Assembly (NCBI RefSeq): GCF_036388275.1
Contig: NZ_DASVSF010000002.1
Location: 1 to 64,000, forward strand
Origin: Longimicrobium sp.
GTDB lineage: Bacteria > Gemmatimonadota > Gemmatimonadetes > Longimicrobiales > Longimicrobiaceae
Reading direction: 5' to 3'
DNA: 64,000 nucleotides
Below the pieces are notes generated by a model that did not search any database, had not been told where the DNA came from, and was given only the letters and a program-made list of their open reading frames with translations. Each line of letters opens with the position of its first letter. The first letter of the stretch is position 1. The position numbers and the translations under genes were made by a program. Of the stretch, positions 8,780 through 16,665 are shown piece after piece.

Positions 8780-9889
8780 ATGTTCATCCAGCCTTGCTCC
8801 TCCGCACTCCGCATCCCCGCCCTCGCCATGGTGGCGGCGGCCTGGTCCTTCACTCCCGCCAGCGGGCAGGAGCGGCGCGCCGACATGCCGGTCACGCCGG
8901 CTACGCGCGACTCGGTGGCGCTCGCCGCCGCCGAAACCGTAGAAGCGCGATATGTCTTTGCCGACAAGGGCACCGCCGCCGCCCGGGCGGTGCGCCAGGG
9001 TGTGCGCGCCGGACGCTATCGCCGCCTCGAAACCGCTTCGGCGCTGTCGGACTCGCTGACCGCCGACCTGCGCCGCGGGACCGGCGACAAGCACCTGCAG
9101 GTGCAATTCAGCGCGACCCCACGCACGGCGGCCCCCGACGCCGGACTGACCGCCGCCGACTCGGCGCGCGACCTAGAGAATGCGCAGTGGCGCAACTTCG
9201 GCTTCCATGCGGTCGAACGGCTCGACGGCAACGTGGGCTACGTGGAGATGGGGCGCTTCGACAATCCGGAGCTGGCCGGGGGCGCCCTCGCCACGGCGAT
9301 GTCGTTCCTGGCGCAGACGGACGCATTGATCATCGATCTGCGGAATACCGGAGGCGGGTTCGCGGCGATGGAAGCCCTGGTCACCTCGTACTTCATCGCC
9401 GAGCCGAAGCTGCTCAGCACGCTCCACCGCCGCGGTGGCGACACCGCGCATCTGTGGACGCCGGCACGGGTGGCGGGGCCGCGCTACCTCGACAAGCCCG
9501 TGTACGTGCTGGTCAGCGGGCGCACCTTCTCGGCGCCCGAGGCGCTAGCGTACGACCTGCAGGCGCTGGGTCGCGCCGTCGTCGTGGGTGAGCAGACGCG
9601 GGGAGGGGCCAACCCGGGCGGTTGGGTCATGCTGGGGTCCCACTTCGCGGTGGCGGTCCCCACCGCGCGGCTGGAGAGCGCGATCACGCATGGCAACTGG
9701 GAGGGAGTCGGCGTGCGCCCGGACATGCCCGTCGCCGCTGCCGGCGCCAAGAAGGCGGCGCACCGCGCAGCCCTGCAGCGGCTGGTGGCCGAGAACGCCT
9801 CGGCCGTGCGCGCGCCGCGCTGGAGCGAGGCGCTGGAGGAGCTGCGTGCCGACGACGCACGGAGCGCCAGCGCCACCGCGCCGCAATGA
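8780..9889 (+). CDS. S41-family peptidase (IRBP/tail-specific protease-like)
   Basis: Secreted or periplasmic serine protease of 369 residues. ATG 8780 starts a signal peptide ending near ASGQ. An N-terminal helical region precedes the S41 catalytic domain: GYVEMGRFDN, ALIIDLRNTGGG (the DLRxNxGG motif) near residue 190, and the nucleophile in VSGRTFSAPEALAY near 255. GEQTRGGANPGG stands where tail-specific proteases have GEKTxGG, so the lysine of the Ser/Lys dyad is not in that position; relatives of the IRBP/tricorn branch manage without it. No PDZ domain is evident. Confidence 0.85.
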   Translation: MFIQPCSSALRIPALAMVAAAWSFTPASGQERRADMPVTPATRDSVALAAAETVEARYVFADKGTAAARAVRQGVRAGRYRRLETASALSDSLTADLRRGTGDKHLQVQFSATPRTAAPDAGLTAADSARDLENAQWRNFGFHAVERLDGNVGYVEMGRFDNPELAGGALATAMSFLAQTDALIIDLRNTGGGFAAMEALVTSYFIAEPKLLSTLHRRGGDTAHLWTPARVAGPRYLDKPVYVLVSGRTFSAPEALAYDLQALGRAVVVGEQTRGGANPGGWVMLGSHFAVAVPTARLESAITHGNWEGVGVRPDMPVAAAGAKKAAHRAALQRLVAENASAVRAPRWSEALEELRADDARSASATAPQ

Positions 9890-11293
9890 AAAGGCGCTGG
9901 AACGCCGCCTCAGATGTAGGAGTGAGGAGCGCTCCATGAAACCGCAGCGACTCTCCGCGCGCGGGGGAGGGCGAACGGCGCGCGGAGAGTCTCCGGGGCA
10001 TTTCGTTGGAAAAGCAAGGACGGCACCGTCCAGCGGTACGGTCATCGCCTGCTCCGAAGGCCGCTCCTTCGGGTTCGGCTGGCCGCGGCCGAGGACCCAA
10101 TAGCGGTCGAACACGTACGGCTGGCCCTCCGTTCCGTTGAGCGACGGCGTGTCACCCACGTGAAAGTGCAGGTGCGGTCCCACGCTGTTGCCGGAGTTGC
10201 CCAGCCTGCCGAGCACGGTCCCGCGCACCACGCGCTCGCCCGGACGGACGCGAATGGACCCGGGGACGAGGTGCGCGTAGAACGCGTAGCGGCCGTTGCC
10301 CAGGTCCAGCGCCAGCCAGTTTCCCGGGTTGGTCCGGTTGGTCAGCGGCACCGGCATGAGGGTCCGGCCGTCGGCCTGCGGCACGTTGTCGGGAATGCCG
10401 TCCTGCACCGAGACGATCACGCCGTCCGCGACCGCGAGTACCTCGGCCCCGTACCCGTAGAACATCTCGTTCGTGATGTCGTTCGGAAACGGGTTGGGCA
10501 GAATGCTTCCGGCAGAATCGACCCGCTGGAAGTCGCAGCCGTACCGCTGCGGCACGCGAAGGCGCAGGTCCTGGATCACCAGCGCCGCGTGCGAGTTGCT
10601 CAGGGCCTGCCCGTTGCTGCATCGCCAGTTGCTGCCGCGAAGCGGGGGCGAAAGCACCGGGGGAGGGCTCCGCTCCACGTGGAGCGGCTCCGAGGTGGCG
10701 ACCAGGGTTTCCGTGGGGGTTCCGCTTTCCGTTTGAATCCGGATCGTGGGGACGGTGTCGAAGGTGATGCGGTGAAGAAGCGCGGCGGGTGGCGCATCGG
10801 TGGCGGCGAGCGAGATCCCCACGGCGATCGTCGAGGTGCGGCCGGCCGGAAGCGCCAGGTTTGCGGGCGAGATCGAGTCGCTCTCGATCCACCGGGTCAC
10901 ACGCTGCCGCCGCGGGTCGGATAGCGCGCCGGCATCGTAGCTGGCCAGCGCGCGGCCGGTGGCGGCGTCCAGCACCTCCACGGAGCGAAAGCGCAGATCC
11001 ACGTCCAGCCAGCTCGTGACGTACAGCCGGTACAGCAGGTAGCGCCGCCCGTCCTCGCCGGCGACGAGCTGGGGGACCGGCCGCGCCGCCACGTCGAGGG
11101 GAAGGTTCAAATACGTGGTCGGCTGTGGGGCCGCGGCCGCCGTCTGGGCGAATGCGGGGCGGCCACTCACCGCGAGGCTCCACGACAGGAGACCCCAGGC
11201 GAGATGGCGGCGGGTTCCACGGCACCATGCACGGCGGCCGGGCCGCCGGTCCGGGTGGCGCATCCAGCGGCGAGCGGTGGTAGGCTCTCTCAT
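9545..11293 (-). CDS. M23-family peptidase with unresolved C-terminus
   Basis: Exported zinc endopeptidase of the LytM type, probably acting on peptidoglycan. ATG 11293 starts an Arg-rich twin-arginine-like leader and hydrophobic stretch ending AFAQ (about residue 45). Residues 60-270 are unassigned. The M23 domain has YGYGAEVLAVADGVIVSVQDG, YAFYAHLVPGSIRVRPGERV and the HxH ligand motif GPHLHFHVGD near residue 373. The recognisable protein ends near 10020 (DGAVLAFP). The frame then stays open through the terminator hairpin and 345 bases antisense to the S41 gene. The formal stop at 9545 is probably not the biological end; a frameshift to the stop at 9910 is an alternative. Confidence 0.65.
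   Translation of the reverse strand: MREPTTARRWMRHPDRRPGRRAWCRGTRRHLAWGLLSWSLAVSGRPAFAQTAAAAPQPTTYLNLPLDVAARPVPQLVAGEDGRRYLLYRLYVTSWLDVDLRFRSVEVLDAATGRALASYDAGALSDPRRQRVTRWIESDSISPANLALPAGRTSTIAVGISLAATDAPPAALLHRITFDTVPTIRIQTESGTPTETLVATSEPLHVERSPPPVLSPPLRGSNWRCSNGQALSNSHAALVIQDLRLRVPQRYGCDFQRVDSAGSILPNPFPNDITNEMFYGYGAEVLAVADGVIVSVQDGIPDNVPQADGRTLMPVPLTNRTNPGNWLALDLGNGRYAFYAHLVPGSIRVRPGERVVRGTVLGRLGNSGNSVGPHLHFHVGDTPSLNGTEGQPYVFDRYWVLGRGQPNPKERPSEQAMTVPLDGAVLAFPTKCPGDSPRAVRPPPRAESRCGFMERSSLLHLRRRSSAFSLRRGGAGAPCVVGTQLLQRLAPARRAHGRGVLGHQPLQGCAVRRLLGAGSGDGHVRAHADSLPVAMRDRALQPRGGDRHREVGPQHDPTARVGPSPRLLTHDDGATQRLQVVR
9951..9989. terminator. strong bidirectional hairpin between convergent genes
   Basis: Twelve-base arms CTCTCCGCGCGC (9951-9962) and GCGCGCGGAGAG (9978-9989) pair perfectly. 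It lies 62 bases after the S41 stop and is the natural end for both the S41 gene and the opposing M23 gene. No T-run. Confidence 0.6.
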
Positions 11294-11462
11294 CGTGCGC
11301 GCGATCCGGGGTTGGAAGGGTTGCTGCCGTGAGATCCACCCGTCCCCGGCCAGCGTCACTCGGATGCCGCTTGCGCGACGATGGTTTGAACCGTTCCGCA
11401 CCCGCCGGGCAGCCGAGCGAAGCCGGCGCCCCGGCGACCGCCGGCCCCGCGCGGGCGGGCCC

Positions 11463-12092
11463 TCACGCGTTTCGTGCCGCCAGCACCCAGAGGAAGGGGA
11501 CCGGCACGCCGTCCTCGTCCTCGGTGCGGATCTGCGCGTCGATGACGCGCAGTCCGGCGTCGCGAACCAGCCGAACGGTGGTTTCGGGGGGATGGCTGCT
11601 GGAGAACATGCGCACACCGAGCCAGTCATCCTCTACGCCTTCCGCCACGTCGCGCGTTCCAAAGGCCGCCGCGAGCAGCCCTCCCGGCTTCAGCCAGCCG
11701 GCGATCGACGACAGGAGCGGCCCGTGTTCCGCCCGGGGGAGATGGAAGATGGAATAGAACGCGACTACGGCGTCGAAGCTGGCCGGGCGGAACGAAACTT
11801 CGCCCATGTCCGCCTGAACGAACGCCGCCGCGGGAACGTTGCGGCGTGCCAGCTCCAGGTTGCTCCACGCCAAGTCGAGCCCCACCAGCCGGTGGGGCGC
11901 GGCGAGCATCCGGGTCGAAACGCCAGCGGCCCCGCAACCCACGTCCAGGATGGTGGAGCCTGGTGCGAGCCACGCAAGAACGCGTGAGGCGTACTCTATG
12001 CGCTCGCCCACCCGCGTGCCTGCGGCCCACTCGGCATGACGCTCCGCCACCTCTTCGTATCCCGCCGCGACCCACCGCTTCGGTTCCTTCAT
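11463..12092 (-). CDS. class I SAM-dependent methyltransferase
   Basis: 209-residue cytosolic methyltransferase of the UbiE/type 11 kind. The chosen ATG 12092 has a GAGGGGCGAG ribosome binding site; an upstream extension of 45 codons is low in coding character. Motif I is ILDVGCGAAGVSTRML; the acidic residue of motif II is in LVGLDLAWSNLELA; motif III region SFDAVVAFYSIFHLPR and WLKPGGLLAAAFG follow. Substrate unknown. Confidence 0.88.
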   Translation of the reverse strand: MKEPKRWVAAGYEEVAERHAEWAAGTRVGERIEYASRVLAWLAPGSTILDVGCGAAGVSTRMLAAPHRLVGLDLAWSNLELARRNVPAAAFVQADMGEVSFRPASFDAVVAFYSIFHLPRAEHGPLLSSIAGWLKPGGLLAAAFGTRDVAEGVEDDWLGVRMFSSSHPPETTVRLVRDAGLRVIDAQIRTEDEDGVPVPFLWVLAARNA

Positions 12093-12508
12093 TTCTCGCC
12101 CCTCGGCGGTCCCCTGGACATCGTCACCGTGCGGAAGGAGCCCCGAATGATGAGCGAAGGCTCCGCGAGGCGGTTGCCTTACGGAGCCCTTCGGTCCATC
12201 GAACCTGCAGCACGGCCTACAAAACATCTAATTCGCGTAGGTATAATCGGGTTCCTTTTCGTACGTCCGAAGTTTCGCAATCCGGTTAATTGCGTATCGC
12301 TGGCTGCTGCAGCTGCGGGTTCGCCCGTAACAGATCAAGCGACCGCCCCGGCCCGGCGTAATTGGGGTACAATGTGCGCCGCTAGCCCGCCACTATCGTC
12401 TACAGCGGTCCGTGCCGCCCGCTGGCCGACGTAAGACCTGTTCCACCTCATTGGGCTTCTCGCACGTTCTGCCGCTGCTTCCGGGCGTTTATCCACGCCT
12501 CCGCCGAA
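12093..12508. other. intergenic stretch, AT-richer, no gene
   Basis: About 416 bases between the methyltransferase start and the stop of the M41-like gene. A plus-strand frame of 132 codons crosses it but looks like chance sequence. The part around 12220-12300 is clearly AT-richer than its surroundings and has a TATAAT at 12242-12247 on the plus strand without a good -35. It marks the left edge of the accessory island. Confidence 0.4.
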
Positions 12509-13054
12509 TTATGAAGACGTTGCCGCCTCAAAAAGATTGCGAGCCTCCGCACCCGTGATTGTTTTTCCGATCAGGGCATTGGCGACGGCTTCCACAGCGC
12601 TCCAGTGCTCCAGGATCATCTCTCGGGCTTTGCATCGAAACTGTAAAACGTCATCTCCAGAGTTCCCGGGTGGGATTGTTCCTTCCAACTGCCGACGCCA
12701 CTCGACCGCGGCCCGATGTGCAACAATGACATCCTCGTGCCCCTCCGCGCTTACCCTTAGCTGGTCCGGATAACGCTTCTCGCGCAACATTCGTTCGGCT
12801 TCGCCGCCCGCAAGGTGGTAGATCGCAACGTCTCGGCATTGTTCGGGCGTGCACTTAGCATAGTCGATGGGGGCGCCCACACCTTGCCCTTGACGCGGCC
12901 ACGGGGCCGCGATGTTACAGTGACCGCTCGTTTCTTCGTTCTTGCGACGCCCCTTGGAAGCCACTCCGGAAACCTTGTCCACACGAATCCTGAGTACCAG
13001 GGCCGCGACGGCGTGACCTGCTTCATGGAAAGCTACGATGTCAAGCGGGATCAT
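12509..13054 (-). CDS. stand-alone M41 (FtsH-type) metalloprotease-like protein
   Basis: 181 residues. The motif HEAGHAVAALVL at residues 10-21 has the HExxH zinc site of M41 peptidases, and LAGGEAERML near 100 resembles the FtsH LGGRAAEE segment; GHEDVIVAH near 130 could supply the third, acidic ligand. FtsH normally carries transmembrane helices and an AAA domain before M41; both are absent, so this is a protease domain alone. Start: ATG 13054 has GGAG nine bases upstream; a GTG at 13084 would add ten residues. It lies beyond a terminator from the SIR2/GHKL genes and is probably a separate unit. Role unknown. Confidence 0.7.
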   Translation of the reverse strand: MIPLDIVAFHEAGHAVAALVLRIRVDKVSGVASKGRRKNEETSGHCNIAAPWPRQGQGVGAPIDYAKCTPEQCRDVAIYHLAGGEAERMLREKRYPDQLRVSAEGHEDVIVAHRAAVEWRRQLEGTIPPGNSGDDVLQFRCKAREMILEHWSAVEAVANALIGKTITGAEARNLFEAATSS

Positions 13055-13191
13055 CTTATCGGCTCCACTGTCGTCCTTTAGCACACATGCTCGGTTGATA
13101 GGCGAATGGGACTGCTACTTAGAGCAACGTGGACGAGGATCAACTCCCGGACCTCGCGTGATTTTATTGAACGCGCCGGTCCAACAACCGG

Positions 13192-13213
13192 AAAAATCCG
13201 GGATTCGTCCCGG
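13192..13213 (-). terminator. Rho-independent terminator of the SIR2/GHKL unit
   Basis: On the minus strand CCGGGA-CGAA-TCCCGG forms a six-pair stem with a four-base loop and is followed directly by ATTTTT (13192-13197). This is a textbook intrinsic terminator downstream of the 58-aa gene and upstream of the M41-like gene. Confidence 0.7.
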
Positions 13214-13260
13214 GGTGCGAACGTGCACGGTTTTGAGTGCCGGGGCGGGACCGCAAACAA

Positions 13261-13437
13261 TCAAACTACTGCGTCTTCAGACGCCTCTGTCCAGACCCGT
13301 GCGGAATTGTACCCGCGGTGTTCAGGCCTGAATTGTGGATGCGTCCAGTGGTGGCGGAAAGCCGCGAGCAGCCGCTGGGCCGCATCTGATAGTTCTCGTG
13401 CCTCTGCCCCGTCCAGCGGGGTTGACGGTTCGCTCAT
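13261..13437 (-). CDS. 58-residue hypothetical protein downstream of the GHKL ATPase
   Basis: ATG 13437 to TGA 13261. The protein begins MSEPSTPLDGAEARELSDAA, continues with an amphipathic QRLLAAFRHHW helix and ends WTEASEDAVV. The composition is protein-like (acidic N-terminus, amphipathic helix) rather than the Arg/Pro/Ser noise of shadow frames. It lies 215 bases downstream of the GHKL gene, on the same strand, and just before a Rho-independent terminator. The ribosome binding site is weak. No family recognised. Confidence 0.4.
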   Translation of the reverse strand: MSEPSTPLDGAEARELSDAAQRLLAAFRHHWTHPQFRPEHRGYNSARVWTEASEDAVV

Positions 13438-13652
13438 CGATTGAGCCCAAGTTGTGTGGCATGTCGCTCAACCCGCAGGGAGCGCGCCCGGCGCAATGAC
13501 CTGTCGCGCTGCTCGAAGGCGCGTGACATGCACGAACTGCAGGCATTCCTAAAGTCGCCGGCGGCCGCACAGAACGCGGGATGTAGCCACCCTGAAGCGC
13601 GCGGGCCGAACGGGTCCGCGCGCTCCTCTCTTCGTGGGACGTTCGAGAGTGG

Positions 13653-15458
13653 TTAGTCCCGATCGTCGAGGACATCCTCGGCGTCAGTAAACCGTTCGTG
13701 GACGACGCGGCGCGCCGTGCGGAACTCGGCTTCGCTGAACGCAGAGCGGAGGGCCCCTTCGAGTTCGCGGAAGATGGCTTCTGCGCCGAGCGGCCAGTCG
13801 CGGAGTCCAAGCAACGTCTCCACGATCGAGGGCGGCTCGGGATCGTCATCCGCCGATGCTCCGTGCCCGGTGCCGCTTCCGTCGCTGCTCCCTCCGTCGG
13901 CGTCGCCCGTGCCGGTTTCATCCTCATCGGACGCGTCGTCCGTCCCGTGCTCGTGTCCCTGAGTATCTGAGCCGGTCTGCGACCCGGGCTCCGCCACCTT
14001 CTCAGGCTCACTGCCGCCCGTGCTCTTCTCGATGGCAGGGCGACTGACGTCTGAAAAATCTATCTGGGAGGGATCGTTGACTTGGTCCAGAATGCCGAGA
14101 GCGTCCAAGATCTGAATCCCCTCCTCATCGAGCAGTTCGGCGACCGAGAGTTGCGGGTCGCGTGCGAAGTCCTCGCGCAGCTTATCGAGAGAGCCGATCG
14201 ACTTCTTGAGTTCCTTCTGCCCTTTTTTTCTCGTCGCCTGATCGTCGGAGCGCAGGTCCGCGGTCACCCGCTCGAGTGACCGCAATGCTTCGCGACGCCG
14301 GCCGACCACTTTTTCGAACTCGTCGAACACTTCCTTGAGGTGGTCAAACAAGCGGTCGCGGTTGTCGCCTTCCTCGAAGTTGGCGCGGTCCACCGTGGGC
14401 ACGAGCGTCTCGTCAAGAACGTAGATCTCGCCTGTGACCCACTCGTACAGCTGTCCGCCGCCCCGCGAGGGCCAGAAAACTTTCGGGAACCGCCGGTTCC
14501 CGATCCCAAACCCGCGGAAGCGGATCTGGAAGCCGCGGGCCTCTTCGGGGCTAAGCTGGTTGCGCGGGCGGCTCACGCATGCCCAGAGGAAGGCTAGCCT
14601 CACCCCCGCCTTCGTCTGGATCACACGGAACACGGGGCGGAGCACGTCATCGACCGGCGGCTGCGTGAATAGCTGCTCGTGCCCGCTACCGAACCGGTAG
14701 TGCACCTTAACGAGGTTCAGGCTTGGAACCCAGGCCTTCAGTTCCGCGCGCACCTCGGCAGCGTGCGCGAAGCCGGTATGGGGCTTCGGGGTACCAGCCG
14801 AGTCCATCTCGAATTCGGGGAAGTCGAGCGGCACGCGTGACGTCAAGTAGCGCCGGACCTTTTCCTCATCGTTGAGGCGGGTGCGGAAGTGCTGGGTGGG
14901 ACGGAGCAGCCGGATGTACGTGAACGAGCCATCACCGGCATCTTTGGGCATCGACTTGGTGTCAGCCGGGAAGATGCGGGTGTGCCGGTCGAGGGTTGCG
15001 GAGAGCGGCGGGGTGTTGCGGCGGCCGCCCGAGACGCGCTCGGTTTCAGCTCTGATGGCGGCATGGTCGAAAACCAGGCGGAACGCTTCGGCTCCGCCTT
15101 TCGGACGCGTCACGATCTCGACCTGGTCGCAGACGGCGAATGACGAGTACACGCCGATGCCCCGAAACCCGATCTTGCCGGTGCCGGGCTTTCCGGATAC
15201 ACCGACCTTCCGGGCGTTGTCGAGATCCTCCAGGCCCATGCCCTCGCCGTTGTCCAGTATGGTGACTTCGTGCTTGCTCACGGACACGCGCACCGTGGTG
15301 GCATGGGCATCGATAGCGTTCTGGATATACTCTCGGAGAATGTCGTAGACGTCTGGGTACATCCCGCTGGAAAGACTGTCTAGCAGGCCGGCCCCGACGT
15401 GGGCCTCGGTAACGGGGATGTCGAACGACCCGTCGTCGCGGAGTGTGGGCGAGGTCAT
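13653..15458 (-). CDS. GHKL (Hsp90/MORC-like) ATPase
   Basis: 601 residues. Bergerat ATP-binding fold at the N-terminus: N-box REYIQNAIDAHA (Glu43, Asn47), G1 motif ILDNGEGM (Asp69), lid GVSGKPGTGKIGFRGIGVYS (87-105). The arrangement matches Hsp90/MORC/MutL ATPases and not histidine kinases; no dimerisation His is present. A middle domain to about 400, a helical segment 380-450, then a very acidic Gly/Ser/Asp-rich linker (about 480-550) and a C-terminal helical domain. ATG 15458 lies 28 bases after the SIR2 stop; an in-frame TTG at 15512 would overlap it. Probably works with the SIR2-like protein; related ATPases occur in phage-defence loci. Confidence 0.85.
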   Translation of the reverse strand: MTSPTLRDDGSFDIPVTEAHVGAGLLDSLSSGMYPDVYDILREYIQNAIDAHATTVRVSVSKHEVTILDNGEGMGLEDLDNARKVGVSGKPGTGKIGFRGIGVYSSFAVCDQVEIVTRPKGGAEAFRLVFDHAAIRAETERVSGGRRNTPPLSATLDRHTRIFPADTKSMPKDAGDGSFTYIRLLRPTQHFRTRLNDEEKVRRYLTSRVPLDFPEFEMDSAGTPKPHTGFAHAAEVRAELKAWVPSLNLVKVHYRFGSGHEQLFTQPPVDDVLRPVFRVIQTKAGVRLAFLWACVSRPRNQLSPEEARGFQIRFRGFGIGNRRFPKVFWPSRGGGQLYEWVTGEIYVLDETLVPTVDRANFEEGDNRDRLFDHLKEVFDEFEKVVGRRREALRSLERVTADLRSDDQATRKKGQKELKKSIGSLDKLREDFARDPQLSVAELLDEEGIQILDALGILDQVNDPSQIDFSDVSRPAIEKSTGGSEPEKVAEPGSQTGSDTQGHEHGTDDASDEDETGTGDADGGSSDGSGTGHGASADDDPEPPSIVETLLGLRDWPLGAEAIFRELEGALRSAFSEAEFRTARRVVHERFTDAEDVLDDRD

Positions 15459-15486
15459 AGTAGCGAAATGGAGTTGGTGAAAAGGA

Positions 15487-16563
15487 TTATCGTCCCCAGC
15501 GGGAAAGCTCAAACCTGTCCGTCTCAGGTTTGACGGAGCGGTCCAGGAACTTTCGCATGAGTATCAGAACCTCGCCCGTCTCGTCGGGATTGACGAGCGT
15601 GATGGTCGGAGCGGGCCGCCCCTTCTTGTTTCGGTCCTTGAGGTTTTGACGGATCGCCCGGCGGAGCACGGAGCGGGCGTACATGTCCTCCGGCGGCAGG
15701 CGGTAGCCGCAGAAGTGGATCTCGTCGGCGAGAACCACCTTGCGGAACGCTGTAACCCAGAGCTCCTCTAGGTCTGTCGACCCCTGGAGATCCTTGAAGA
15801 ACGTTGGCGGGACGACGTAAGGAGGAGCGTCGTTCAGGTGACCGCCCTGCCGCAGTTCCATCAAGCGGTCCCAGGGGAGCTGGAATAGCTGGCGGTGCAC
15901 CTGGTGGAGGTGGCGAACGGAGTCCAGCATCTCGCCGTGGCGCCAATCAATTGAACCATGGAGCTTCAGGAGCTGGATGGCCTGACCCTTGTCGCGGGAC
16001 TTGTAGCCAAACGCGATTCCGTTGCGGACGAGGCGGCGCTCGAGGAGCACGTCCCAGTTAAAAGTGATCACCGTGTCCGTCGGCCAAAGCCGTTTCACGA
16101 AACGGTCAACGTACGCGTACGTCTCGCGGGTTTCCGCGTCCACCTGGCAGTCGATCATCAGATCGGCGATAGCGACAAGCAGTTGGCTGCGAAGATTGCG
16201 GATGCGCGAGGAGCGGAGCCAGGTGGTAGGTAGGCGCGCGTTGAACTGCTCACTGACGTCGAGAAGGCTCATCAGGTCTTCCACCCAGACCTTTCCGAGC
16301 GCATCGTCGATCGACTTCGCCACCCCGACTTCCGGGTAGAGGAACTCGAGGGTGCGGTGAAGCTCCGTCTGGGCTCCGCGCGGGAGGCGTTCGTAGACAC
16401 GCCTGAGCAATTGGGCTGCAAGCGGGAATCCCGCGGCGTAGCTGAACCCCGCGCCAAGGATGAAAACGCGGCGGGACCCGTCGCCAGGAGGCGGAGGCGG
16501 CTCCCGCCGACGGGGGGTTCGGGACGTCTTAGCCGTGGCTTTCTTCGTGGGCACGATGACCAT
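15487..16563 (-). CDS. SIR2-like protein, predicted NAD+-consuming effector
   Basis: 358 residues, SIR2_2-type. After a basic/Pro-rich tail (1-30) comes the NAD-binding ILGAGFSYAAGFPLA (36-50; Gly37-Ala-Gly39-x-Ser41). TFNWDVLLER (Asn169, Asp171) and LKLHGSIDW (His202) are the conserved catalytic elements. The protein lacks the zinc-binding cysteines of deacetylase sirtuins, as do the SIR2 effectors of bacterial defence systems that deplete NAD+. It is followed at 28 bases by the GHKL ATPase and has its own promoter overlapping the upstream gene's stop. NADase activity is inferred from the family. Confidence 0.88.
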   Translation of the reverse strand: MVIVPTKKATAKTSRTPRRREPPPPPGDGSRRVFILGAGFSYAAGFPLAAQLLRRVYERLPRGAQTELHRTLEFLYPEVGVAKSIDDALGKVWVEDLMSLLDVSEQFNARLPTTWLRSSRIRNLRSQLLVAIADLMIDCQVDAETRETYAYVDRFVKRLWPTDTVITFNWDVLLERRLVRNGIAFGYKSRDKGQAIQLLKLHGSIDWRHGEMLDSVRHLHQVHRQLFQLPWDRLMELRQGGHLNDAPPYVVPPTFFKDLQGSTDLEELWVTAFRKVVLADEIHFCGYRLPPEDMYARSVLRRAIRQNLKDRNKKGRPAPTITLVNPDETGEVLILMRKFLDRSVKPETDRFELSRWGR

Positions 16564-16636
16564 TGCGGCGGTTCAGGGGCTTCACCCTCCACGCCGGGCA
16601 GGGCAATCCAAGAGACGGGCCGGGGCAAGAGGGGAA

Positions 16637-16665
16637 AGCATAGCCGCGACGCCGTTTTGCGTCAA
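16637..16665 (-). promoter_or_regulatory. sigma70-type promoter of the SIR2/GHKL genes
   Basis: Read on the minus strand: TTGACG (16665-16660), exactly 17 bases, TATGCT (16642-16637). The -35 overlaps the TGA stop of the radical SAM gene. The predicted start point would be about 65 bases before the SIR2 ATG at 16563. Confidence 0.65.

Noticed and set aside
12036..12434. 132-codon plus-strand frame in the gap beside the methyltransferase
   Set aside because: No start signal or family resemblance, and Arg/Pro/Ala-rich chance composition; it overlaps the methyltransferase start region.
13322..14011. 229-codon minus-strand frame
   Set aside because: Mostly a shifted reading of the GHKL gene's 3' end. 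The 58-aa frame at 13261-13437 in another frame has better composition.
13653..15458. Histidine kinase
   Set aside because: Although ATP-binding motifs are of the GHKL type, there is no phospho-acceptor His domain and the N-terminal position of the fold matches Hsp90/MORC proteins.
15487..16563. Thoeris or SIR2-HerA system
   Set aside because: No TIR protein and no HerA helicase is present; the neighbour is a GHKL ATPase with Bergerat motifs.
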